A program made the position numbers and the translations under genes. Positions 43,419 through 51,784 of a stretch of 64,000 nucleotides of DNA are shown here, in pieces. The notes under the pieces were generated by a model. It searched no databases. It saw only the letters and a list, made by a program, of their open reading frames with translations, and had not been told where the DNA came from. The stretch is from a bacterium (GTDB taxonomy: Bacteria > Patescibacteriota > Saccharimonadia > Saccharimonadales > Saccharimonadaceae), in assembly GCA_030427525.1 (NCBI GenBank), contig JAUIBD010000002.1, positions 1 through 64,000 of the forward strand, in the 5' to 3' direction. How positions within the stretch are numbered: the first letter of the stretch is position 1; each line of letters starts with the position of its first letter.

Positions 43419-43690
43419 ATCTTACTTAGTCTACCAGAAAATACACGTTTTATCAAGGCTACTGGCTCTTGTGTCCGACCTTTGAATGTTATGTGATTAT
43501 TGTACTTATACACAGAACCTTCCAATTTATCCACAGAATTAAAGGTGTTAGTGCCCTACTGTGGAAAAGTTTACCTCTTTGCTTTATGTAACTTACACCG
43601 TTCTTCTTCTGCTTGTGGAAAACTTATTGGTTCGCTACAATTACTAGTAGTCAAAAACTGTAATCTTGCTTTTAGTAGCGGGGGTAGCAA
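43419..43690 (+). promoter_or_regulatory. dnaA upstream region with a DnaA-box cluster
   Basis: No gene. DnaA boxes: TTATACACA (43506-43514), TTATCCACA (43527-43535, perfect), and the inverted TGTGGAAAA at 43560-43568 and 43614-43622. A candidate -10 TACAAT lies near 43637, and GGGGG precedes the dnaA ATG at 43691. The boxes suggest autoregulation of dnaA and/or part of oriC. Confidence 0.75.
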
Positions 43691-45043
43691 ATGAGTCGTG
43701 CCGTATGGCAAACCGTATTAGATGAGGTTGAGCTTTCTGTTTCGCGCGCAACGTTTCTTACATGGTTTAAGAACACAGAGCTCGTGAGCCTTACAGAAAA
43801 CGAAGCGATTGTAGCTGTTCCTAATATATTTGCCAAGCGTCAGTTTGAGGTTAAGTTTGATACTCAGATACGTGAGCTGTTCGAGAAGCAAGGTCAGAAA
43901 CCTAAGCTCGTCAGCTATGTAGTGCAGACGTCTGCAAAGAAACCTGTAATCTCTCGAGAGACGACCATCACAAAAAGTGACACTGTTTCTACCACACCCC
44001 TTCCCCGTCAAGCGTTAGGCTCAAGAGCTTCCACACTAAATCCTCGATATACTTTTGAGTCATTTATCGTTGGGTCTAGTAACGATCTTGCGTATAGTGC
44101 GTGCCAAGCGGTCTCGAAAAATATTGGCACAAAGTATAATCCACTATTCCTCTATGGTGGGGTTGGTTTGGGTAAAACCCACCTTATTCAGGCTGTTGGA
44201 AATGAAATCATGAAGGGTTCGCCGGAAAAGTCTGTGCTTTACATTAGCTCTGAGACATTTGTAAACGATTTTCTTGAGAGTATTCGGTTTAAGAAAAAAG
44301 GGTTTGCTGATAAATATCGAAATGTTGATGTTTTGATTGTTGATGATATGCAGTTTATCGCCGGCAAAGAAAAGACACAGGAAGAATTTTTTCATACCTT
44401 TAACGCACTTCATCAAGCGAACAAGCAAATTATCATTAGTAGTGATAAACCTCCTCGGAGTATCCCAACGCTTACGGAGCGACTGCGAAGTCGATTTGAG
44501 TGGGGTATGTCTATTGATATTCAAATGCCTGATTTTGAGACACGGTGCGCAATTGTCGAGGCGAAGGCCGCAGTATCAGATATAGAGCTTTCTCGTGATG
44601 TGATCGAATATCTTGCGAATTCGATTAAGTCGAATATTCGTGAACTTGAGGGTGCACTTAACCAATTATTAGCATATTGCGAGATGCGCGGCTTAGAGCC
44701 AGATATAGCAACCGTAGAAGGACTTGTTGGTAATATTCGGTACAGTCGGCCACAGCACATCAGTCCAAAACAAATAATAGACCGTACGGCCCGACACTTT
44801 CAATTAAGTTCGGTTGAGATATGTAGTGAAAAACGAGATAAACATATTGTAACCCCTCGTCAGATAGCAATGTATCTTTTACGAAGCGAGTTACACTTAA
44901 GTTTCCCAAAAATTGCACAAGAGCTTGGTCGAAAAGATCATACGACAGCTATTCACTCCGTCGAAAAGATCGAGAGAGCTATAAAGCTTGACCTGCTCAT
45001 ACGCGAACAGGTAGCAGAGATTCGAGAGAAGCTATATGCTTAG
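43691..45043 (+). CDS. dnaA: Chromosomal replication initiator protein DnaA
   Basis: 450 residues. Domain I (about 1-85, WQTVLDEVELSVSRATFLTW), a short linker, AAA+ domain III with Walker A LYGGVGLGKTHLIQA (about 154-168), Walker B VLIVDDMQFI and sensor TLTERLRSRFEWG, and domain IV (about 345-450) with HFQLSSVEICSEKR and the DNA-binding signature GRKDHTTAIHSVEKI. All parts are present at normal length. It opens the origin at DnaA boxes on both sides of its own gene. Confidence 0.98.
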   Translation: MSRAVWQTVLDEVELSVSRATFLTWFKNTELVSLTENEAIVAVPNIFAKRQFEVKFDTQIRELFEKQGQKPKLVSYVVQTSAKKPVISRETTITKSDTVSTTPLPRQALGSRASTLNPRYTFESFIVGSSNDLAYSACQAVSKNIGTKYNPLFLYGGVGLGKTHLIQAVGNEIMKGSPEKSVLYISSETFVNDFLESIRFKKKGFADKYRNVDVLIVDDMQFIAGKEKTQEEFFHTFNALHQANKQIIISSDKPPRSIPTLTERLRSRFEWGMSIDIQMPDFETRCAIVEAKAAVSDIELSRDVIEYLANSIKSNIRELEGALNQLLAYCEMRGLEPDIATVEGLVGNIRYSRPQHISPKQIIDRTARHFQLSSVEICSEKRDKHIVTPRQIAMYLLRSELHLSFPKIAQELGRKDHTTAIHSVEKIERAIKLDLLIREQVAEIREKLYA

Positions 45044-45305
45044 GGTATGTGGAAAAGCTGTGAAGTTTCTGTTTAGTAGCTTGGGTATGTTTTGTGAAAA
45101 AATTTCCACAACAACATTCTCTTCTGGTGATTTTGTGTTTTTTGATGTGTATAAAAATTGTGTTCTCCACATTAAACAACTTTGTTTTTCACACACAAAC
45201 CCACAAACCTTAGTGGGTTTTACACCTCTGTATATCGACGCTTTATACACAGTTTCCACAGTGCCTATTATTACTAAAACGAAGTTTGAAAGGATCTAAT
45301 AGTAT
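45044..45305. other. Candidate replication origin (oriC), dnaA-dnaN intergenic region
   Basis: No gene. AT-rich with DnaA boxes of both orientations: TGTGGAAAA (45048-45056), ATTTCCACA (45102-45110), TTCTCCACA (45163-45171), TTATACACA (45243-45251) and GTTTCCACA (45252-45260). A perfect inverted repeat AAACCCAC/GTGGGTTT (45197-45204 with 45213-45220) followed by T may terminate dnaA. The AT-rich stretch 45110-45190 could unwind. AAAGGA precedes dnaN. Confidence 0.75.
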
Positions 45306-46409
45306 ATGGATATAGTAGTTACTCAGAATAAGTTGGACTTTGCTTTAACAAACGTTAGTCGGGTCGCAAACGGACGAGCAAGCCTTCCTATTTTAGGAAA
45401 TATTCTACTAAGAACGGACAAAAATAAACTTATTATCGCAAGCACAAATTTAGAAATTGCTGCCATACACAGGGTTGGTGTAAAAGTGTCTAAACCAGGC
45501 TCAATTACAGTACCCGCAAAACTAGTAACCGAGTTTATTCATAACCTTCCTAAAGATACAATCCACCTTCAGGTGAAAAACAACCAGCTTTATATTAAGT
45601 CTGGTAATTACTCCTCTACAATTAACGGTGTTATAGACGACGAGTTCCCTGAGTTACCTAGTGTTGATGCAAAAAATGCAGTTTCATACCAAATAACAAC
45701 AAATGATTTTAAAACCGCTACAAACCAAACAATAGTAGCAGCAAGTTCAGATAGTACCCGACCCGTATTAACCGGAGTATACTGGCATTCATATAATAAC
45801 TACCTATACTGCGCGGCAACTGATGGGTATAGGTTGGCTGAAAAAAAGATAATAAAAACCAGTAGTGAGCTGAGTGCGATTATACCTACAAACACACTTC
45901 AAGAAGTATTACGCACTCAGAAAGAGGACACCCAGGAAATTCAAATACTATTCGACGACACACAAGTAACTTTCCTGTTTGACGATACTGAGATAACAAG
46001 CCGGTTGATTGACGGAAACTTCCCTGACTACAGACAACTAATCCCGACAAAATCAAACACTAGTTTTAGTATCGACGAGGGTGAATTTAATAGAGTTACA
46101 AAGATAGCAGGATTATTTGCCAGAGAATCTGGCGGAGGAATTACCATAACGGTAGATGCTGAAAAATCTAACATTGCCGTACACTCTGTGGCGTCAGAAG
46201 TGGGAGAAAACACCTCCGAAATTGAAGTAAGTGTTTCAGGTGAGTCTGGGTCAGTAAGTTTAAATTCACGATACCTTACAGACGCATTGTCAGTGATTGA
46301 TGGTAAAACAGTAATGTTTGAATTCTCTGGAAAACTCGCACCCTGTATTCTAACAAGCGAATCTAAAAAATCAGACTATACACACATTATAATGCCGCTA
46401 AAAAGTTAG
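45306..46409 (+). CDS. dnaN: DNA polymerase III subunit beta (sliding clamp)
   Basis: 367 residues, three repeated clamp domains. Landmarks: ASLPILGNILLRTDKNKL, TVPAKLVTEFIHNLP, STRPVLTGVYWHSYNNYLYC with ATDGYRLAEKK, LIDGNFPDYRQLIP, SLNSRYLTDALSVIDGKTV and the C-terminal HIIMPLKS. It is the ring that keeps the replicase on DNA. It is convergent with the first T4SS-locus gene, overlapping by 4 bases. Confidence 0.97.
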   Translation: MDIVVTQNKLDFALTNVSRVANGRASLPILGNILLRTDKNKLIIASTNLEIAAIHRVGVKVSKPGSITVPAKLVTEFIHNLPKDTIHLQVKNNQLYIKSGNYSSTINGVIDDEFPELPSVDAKNAVSYQITTNDFKTATNQTIVAASSDSTRPVLTGVYWHSYNNYLYCAATDGYRLAEKKIIKTSSELSAIIPTNTLQEVLRTQKEDTQEIQILFDDTQVTFLFDDTEITSRLIDGNFPDYRQLIPTKSNTSFSIDEGEFNRVTKIAGLFARESGGGITITVDAEKSNIAVHSVASEVGENTSEIEVSVSGESGSVSLNSRYLTDALSVIDGKTVMFEFSGKLAPCILTSESKKSDYTHIIMPLKS

Positions 46410-47155
46410 TAGCGAAACGTAAGTGTGTAGTTGTTAACATTTAGCTTGTTCTCAACCAACCAAGCTTTAATTTCTTCAGAATATTCATTAATCGCCTGAG
46501 TGCTTGGACGTATATCACCTCTATTTGCATACACATCAACAGTTAATATAACCCGTCCCTTCTCTTCACCGACAGTTATTTTTTCATACTCGGCAACTTT
46601 ATATTTCGACTTTACGTGATATGGAAGTAGAGGGCTAATTGCGTCATAGTTTTCTTTGCCTTGCTCTAAGATTCTGTCATCAACACAGTCAAAACTACCA
46701 TAAACAAGCTCGCCCGGAGGCAGGCAAGATATCTGTGTTCCATACTCGGAGATATGTTCACTAAACTGATCTTCACTTGACCATTCATACGCGACTCGAT
46801 ATGACTGCTTAAGACTCTTGATATCGACAATAAAATGCACCATATATAACTGAGTAGATTTATCATAAACCTGTGAAAATGTTCTATCTCGAATTAAGAT
46901 ATCTTTAATAGAGTCATTTTTTAATTCATAGTCTACATTATGGCTAACAGTATTAAATAATGCGTATTTTATATACTCAACACTGTCGGTGTCTGAGGGT
47001 TGACCATCGGTATATTGGGAGAGGTTAGAGATTTCTAGTTGGTTATCGTACTGTCCGCGCAAGTTATAAAGAATCGCTACAACAATTAATACGACAGATA
47101 TGGCAGCATAGAGAATAACAAAAAATAGCAACCTATTTCTTTTATAGAGATCCAT
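46406..47155 (-). CDS. T4SS-locus membrane-anchored protein (VirB8-like topology)
   Basis: 249 residues: a short cytoplasmic tail MDLYKRNR, one helix (about 9-29) and about 215 outside residues with alternating strands (TQLYMVHFIVDIKSLKQSYR, GRVILTVDVYANRGD, LNVNNYTLTFRY) and a Cys pair (ISCLPPGELVYGSFDCV). The topology and the end-of-operon position would fit a VirB8/TraM-like assembly protein, but I see no sequence signature. It overlaps the lysozyme-CHAP gene by 14 bases. Confidence 0.55.
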   Translation of the reverse strand: MDLYKRNRLLFFVILYAAISVVLIVVAILYNLRGQYDNQLEISNLSQYTDGQPSDTDSVEYIKYALFNTVSHNVDYELKNDSIKDILIRDRTFSQVYDKSTQLYMVHFIVDIKSLKQSYRVAYEWSSEDQFSEHISEYGTQISCLPPGELVYGSFDCVDDRILEQGKENYDAISPLLPYHVKSKYKVAEYEKITVGEEKGRVILTVDVYANRGDIRPSTQAINEYSEEIKAWLVENKLNVNNYTLTFRY

Positions 47156-48428
47156 TTATATACCCCTCTATTTTGCTTGTCTCAACACCACGAAGGTAGG
47201 CGAATTTGGTAGGAACGCCGCCAGCGTACCATGCTGAAGCGTCGCCAATCTTACCTCTACGTACAAAACCAGCGCCACCACCTTCAAGGGTACCGTCTCC
47301 CATACCACTACCTCTATTACCGCAGCTTGCGTGACCAACAATTATCTCATCACCATGGATACCAAGAACAATACCGGTGTGACCATTCGTTGCGGTGCTA
47401 CCCATGCTAAATACGGAAAATACTTTTGGTACATTTCCTCTCGGCACACTTCCATCTAAGTTTCCAACTACTTCACTACCATCACCACCTTTGTAGTCTT
47501 CAGTCGAGAATTTATTTACAAAGAATGCAGAAAACGATGTACAGTTTGAAAGTAAACCGCCAAGGCATCCACTAGATGGTTTACCGGAACCAGCCAGCAC
47601 AAAACGAGAACTGTCACCTGAGCGATTTGCTCCGTAGTTCATCATAAACTGTTTTGCTTGATCATACGTTAAGCCACCCTGGTCTACTGTTCCATTGCCA
47701 TTATACTGACCCTCACAGGTAGATACCTTACCGGTGAAATTGTCGAAAATTTGCCTTGCGGCATCTGAGTGTGGACCACCTGCGCCGCGGATTGACCCTT
47801 CAAAAATCTCTTCAAATTTGTCTGCTGCTGACTCTGGCGAGTCAGACGCTAGCATCTCTTTCCATACGGTTGGTCGACTACCGTAAGGACCCGGGTTTGA
47901 CTCTCTAAATATGTATTCAAGCTCAAGGGTTAGAAATGTATCATTTATATCAGCAGGTGCTTCTAGGTAACTCTCTGCAGACGAACCATACTTGCTGCTA
48001 ACATATTGTTTGTAGCTCTCGTTAGATTTAGCGATATATTTTAGCACCTCAACGCGGCGCCCACCGTCCCACTGTACTAGGCCAAACGCCTTATTATAGC
48101 CGCTATTACTTACCAGTGTTTCAAAGTTTTCTGTCGTGACCTGAAGCCTGAAGGGGTTAAAACCTGACTCCACCTGCATATTACCCATTATTCCAGCAGT
48201 CCCCTGTTCAGACATACCCTTGTTGCGTAGCCAACTCCATATTTTTTCTTGCTGACTACCCGCGTCTAATACTGAAGTTACCTCGTCGCATACGGCACCG
48301 TCAGGGTTGTACAAGGTGATGTCATTGCCTGAGTAAAATTCGTAGTCAAGTGCGTTAGCAATTTGGCCGGTTATAAGCGACACACAAAGCAGGCTCAGAA
48401 CAGCAAGGCGAAATTTTTTAATGACCAT
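47142..48428 (-). CDS. VirB1-like wall hydrolase: phage-tail-type lysozyme plus CHAP domain
   Basis: 428 residues. A hydrophobic leader (about 5-26) is followed by a lysozyme-like domain (about 50-200): EKIWSWLRNKGMSEQGTAGI, MGNMQVESGFNPFRLQ and FGLVQWDGGRRVEVLKY match the Phage_lysozyme2 family. A CHAP domain (about 265-420) has Cys in LLSNCTSFSAFFVN, His in TNGHTGIVLGIHGD and GHASCGNRGSG. Such two-domain hydrolases open peptidoglycan for monoderm T4SS channels (VirB1 or Tn916 Orf14 type). It overlaps the nuclease-domain gene by 11 bases. Confidence 0.85.
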   Translation of the reverse strand: MVIKKFRLAVLSLLCVSLITGQIANALDYEFYSGNDITLYNPDGAVCDEVTSVLDAGSQQEKIWSWLRNKGMSEQGTAGIMGNMQVESGFNPFRLQVTTENFETLVSNSGYNKAFGLVQWDGGRRVEVLKYIAKSNESYKQYVSSKYGSSAESYLEAPADINDTFLTLELEYIFRESNPGPYGSRPTVWKEMLASDSPESAADKFEEIFEGSIRGAGGPHSDAARQIFDNFTGKVSTCEGQYNGNGTVDQGGLTYDQAKQFMMNYGANRSGDSSRFVLAGSGKPSSGCLGGLLSNCTSFSAFFVNKFSTEDYKGGDGSEVVGNLDGSVPRGNVPKVFSVFSMGSTATNGHTGIVLGIHGDEIIVGHASCGNRGSGMGDGTLEGGGAGFVRRGKIGDASAWYAGGVPTKFAYLRGVETSKIEGYINGSL

Positions 48429-51400
48429 AAATAAGCGCTCCTATTTTCTCAAGCAGAGTAGATTTCTTACTTGCTGAGACTGTTGAAGGAAGTGATATAT
48501 CAGCAATTTGTGTATCATGCACATCAGATCCATTATTCCCCGTTTTGAAAAATTTATTAACGGTAATATCTGGAGAAACATACACATGGTCGACCGCGTT
48601 ATCGTTGCCAGGGTTTGGACATTTTACGGGTCGCTTTGGTGACATATCAAAGGCATTATTCATGAAGCCACCTTGTGTGAGGATACAGTACGTTAGGTTT
48701 TTATCCAAGTTTCGCCATGTAATATTGTCTCGTCCACCACTGCGGCGAGAAAAGCCGGAATTGAAGTCACCAGTAAATATAATCGGCTTACCAGACGTCT
48801 TTAGACCTGTGATGAACTTTCGGTGTTGAACCGCGTTATCGTAACGATCTTCAGCATAAGGCTGGCGCGCTGGGTCGTGTGTGTTTAGTACGTAAAACCC
48901 TTCGCTGTCTGGGGCACCAACTGGCTTCAGTATTACGTATGGAGCCCTCAGGGCTTTGTTGTTGAAGTATTTCAGGTTCTCCATCATAGCGCCCTTCACT
49001 ATCTCGTATTTTTCACTATTCCACATAATCGGGTTTTGAACGGCGGCGTTTTTTGGGTAGAACTGGTATGACGGCAGCTGATTCTTTAGCGCAGCTCGCT
49101 GCACAGCTTGAACCTCTTGCATGCCTACAATATCGATTGACCGTTTGTCTTTTAATGATGATCCATTTATGACAGCGACCGTTTTAATCATTCGCTGCGG
49201 CCACGGAAGTGAGCCAGGCTTTTCTTTGTCGTGTGAAGCGCCACGTATATTGAATGACGCCACACGAATACCATCGCCGCTAACCGCAGATGCCTGTACT
49301 GGGGGTGTTGTATAGTCTTCATCAAGGCCTTCAACGAGCGAACGATCAAGTGTGTATACACGGAAATAACTCATCTGTTGAGATTTCTCACGACACTTCT
49401 TGCCAGTAATCCAGTCTTCGCCAGCGCCACCAATCAAGTTTGCTTCTTCGAAAGTTTTGCCGTACGGCACCGTACGGTATGCGCAGTATTCTAGGAAACG
49501 GGCGTAATCATTTGGTAGGTCGACACCTGAGACAAACTGACCAATAGTCGCACCGCGCAGTGTGCTTTCAAGCAAGCCTTGTTGTGTTCGAGCATCTGGC
49601 GGCGTGTAGCCTTCTGGTATCCCATCAACCGTATTTACAGGTACGAAGCCGTTACTTTCCATCCAGGCGGCTACTTTATCTGTGTCGAGCTGAAGGTCTT
49701 TTTTGGGCATAAAGTAACGCACATTACATTGCACGTCCGCGTCGATACCTAGTTCGAACAGGTCTTTATCATCACAGCGTTTAAACCTAGATGGGTCGAC
49801 GGGTTCTGCGCCTACGTTTGGCATAAGTCCGCTGGCGATTACGCTTGGGATACGCGAAAGTGTAGTGGCGTTCAAGCTAAAGCCAATATTTTTATACATA
49901 CTGCGTAAGGTACTACCGAGGAACGTTCCCTGTTTGGTGGCATCCAATGGACTGGCACCATCGGCTTCTAGCGCGATGTACTGATCGTTTACTTCTTTTG
50001 CCAACGAGCTGTATGCTTGTAGCTCTTCAGCATTGCCTGGTTGCATACCTACAGACTGTGCGCTAATAGACTCGAGGCTTGCCATACCCGTCCAGGTTGC
50101 ATCACCACGACCAACAGCTTCATTTTCATCGTCAAGTACATCAAGTGGCGAGCCACTAATGGCGTTGTTTACGAGCTTTGAAACAATAAACATACCCGCG
50201 ATTAGTCCGGCAGTCACAGCCACCTGCCCCGAAGTAATCGTTCCACCAGAGAATATCGCCGCCACTACACTTACTCCAATACCAATACCTCGAACAGCCC
50301 AGTTTTGAATGTATTCACAGCCATGCACAGGACCAAGGTTTGTTACAATGTCAGTTATTTTTGAAGTAGTCGTTAGTCCGTATAGTAGTGTTCTCATACC
50401 AAACCCAAGTGAGAATTGCTTTTGCATCTGAGTAATAGGAGCCACGCCACCGTTCAGTGACATTTTTATCAGCTCTGAGTCATAGGCGCTTTTGCCATAG
50501 TCGGGATTATCTACATAGACTGCCTTTTGTGCCTGGGCTGTTTCAGTAAGACCCAGAACTTCCCGTCTCGCGTCTGCGTTGCCCCAGAACTCACCGATTA
50601 ACTGACCGTCTTCTACTGTACCGTCGCCTGCCTTTATCTGGTGTACGCGCGACGAAATGTCCCAGCCATATTTCACCATGTCACGATTGGCCGCGACCTT
50701 CGCCGCCACCGTTCCAGCGCCTAGAATGTTATTTATCGAACAAGCAACATCCCAGTACCCCAATATACTCGCCGCACCGGCAAGTTCACTCAAGCCTTTC
50801 GGTGGAACTTTGGTAGCCTTTACGTTAGCTAGGTTTTTTTCTATTTTTGCCTTCTGTGCCTCGGTATATGGCCCTGCTACAGGTTTACCTTCGGCATCCA
50901 CCAGAGTATACTGCCCATCGATTGGTTTACCGTCTGCATCGGTTGCGGCAGTAAATTTAAGGTCTGAGGCACTAGTGGTTTTAGCTGCAGTCAGAAGTTG
51001 GTTTAGTCGATCTTTTGTACTACCTTTTAGTCCTGGCGGCTTTTTACTAAGTCCGAACCGCTCTAGTACACGGCCAGTAAATGCCTTGTCCGCATAGCTA
51101 ATAAACTTCATATTATTTGCACGATGAACCGCATTAAATAGGTCGCGGTCTGTCCTTAGGGCTTTGGTCATCTCACCAGCGGTATAGGTTTTGCCGCGGA
51201 ATTCGTAACTTTCGGCTATTTTTCGTGAACCAAAACCGGCAATGCTGACTTTCTCGCCGTTAATGATTACCCCCGCGCGCTTGAAGCGTGCTTCTTCGTT
51301 CGTGCCAATTGTCGCAAATTTACAGCGCAACGATATTGTGGTACAGCCTTTGATAATCTTTTGTTTATCACGAGCTGCCGCAAATCGATTACGTGCCATT

Positions 51401-51777
51401 GCAGTATCTCGAAGTTGGTACGATGCTAGTTTGTCATCGAGGTCAGATACCATGTTTTCGACAACTGCGATTGGCCCAACGAACCCACTAAATATCGTAA
51501 AGAAACCACCACCACCAAGAAAGAAGAGTATGAGCGCCCACAGCGATTTCTTTCTGGCAACGACCTTTGCACCTTCAGTAAAGCTACGTTGCTGCTCCTT
51601 CTGTACTCCGGCGGGCTCAGGGTTGTAGAAGTTTTCTTGCTCGGCAACGTCACCCGAAGCACTTTGCATCTGGGTTTTGCCGGCACTTCTTTCAGCCGAT
51701 TTAGGATTGAACCTACTTGCTAGTCGCTCGTCAATCTTGTTTTCAGGCTGTATGTTTTTGTTATCTTCGTCGTCCAT
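48418..51777 (-). CDS. Large T4SS-locus membrane protein with C-terminal nuclease-like (EEP) domain
   Basis: 1119 residues. A polar N-tail (1-about 75), helix (about 80-105), a long region with few motifs, a second hydrophobic block (about 490-545, GIGIGVSVVAAIFSGGTITS), a linker, and from about 838 an endonuclease/exonuclease/phosphatase domain. EEP motifs: IRVASFNIRG (Asn), IVGMQEVQ (metal Glu), FYVLNTHDPA, IIFTGDFNSG (Asp-Asn), NAVDHVYVS and SDVHDTQIADI (His at the end). The domain reads as intact, so DNase/RNase or phosphodiesterase activity is plausible. Lying between VirB4 and the wall hydrolase, it could be an exported effector or a toxin carried on the machine. Confidence 0.75.
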   Translation of the reverse strand: MDDEDNKNIQPENKIDERLASRFNPKSAERSAGKTQMQSASGDVAEQENFYNPEPAGVQKEQQRSFTEGAKVVARKKSLWALILFFLGGGGFFTIFSGFVGPIAVVENMVSDLDDKLASYQLRDTAMARNRFAAARDKQKIIKGCTTISLRCKFATIGTNEEARFKRAGVIINGEKVSIAGFGSRKIAESYEFRGKTYTAGEMTKALRTDRDLFNAVHRANNMKFISYADKAFTGRVLERFGLSKKPPGLKGSTKDRLNQLLTAAKTTSASDLKFTAATDADGKPIDGQYTLVDAEGKPVAGPYTEAQKAKIEKNLANVKATKVPPKGLSELAGAASILGYWDVACSINNILGAGTVAAKVAANRDMVKYGWDISSRVHQIKAGDGTVEDGQLIGEFWGNADARREVLGLTETAQAQKAVYVDNPDYGKSAYDSELIKMSLNGGVAPITQMQKQFSLGFGMRTLLYGLTTTSKITDIVTNLGPVHGCEYIQNWAVRGIGIGVSVVAAIFSGGTITSGQVAVTAGLIAGMFIVSKLVNNAISGSPLDVLDDENEAVGRGDATWTGMASLESISAQSVGMQPGNAEELQAYSSLAKEVNDQYIALEADGASPLDATKQGTFLGSTLRSMYKNIGFSLNATTLSRIPSVIASGLMPNVGAEPVDPSRFKRCDDKDLFELGIDADVQCNVRYFMPKKDLQLDTDKVAAWMESNGFVPVNTVDGIPEGYTPPDARTQQGLLESTLRGATIGQFVSGVDLPNDYARFLEYCAYRTVPYGKTFEEANLIGGAGEDWITGKKCREKSQQMSYFRVYTLDRSLVEGLDEDYTTPPVQASAVSGDGIRVASFNIRGASHDKEKPGSLPWPQRMIKTVAVINGSSLKDKRSIDIVGMQEVQAVQRAALKNQLPSYQFYPKNAAVQNPIMWNSEKYEIVKGAMMENLKYFNNKALRAPYVILKPVGAPDSEGFYVLNTHDPARQPYAEDRYDNAVQHRKFITGLKTSGKPIIFTGDFNSGFSRRSGGRDNITWRNLDKNLTYCILTQGGFMNNAFDMSPKRPVKCPNPGNDNAVDHVYVSPDITVNKFFKTGNNGSDVHDTQIADISLPSTVSASKKSTLLEKIGALIYGH

Positions 51778-51784
51778 AGCTTAC

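Noticed and set aside
43322-43534. 70-residue minus-strand frame overlapping rpmH
   Set aside because: It is an out-of-frame shadow of the L34 gene, whose own 45-residue product is unmistakable.
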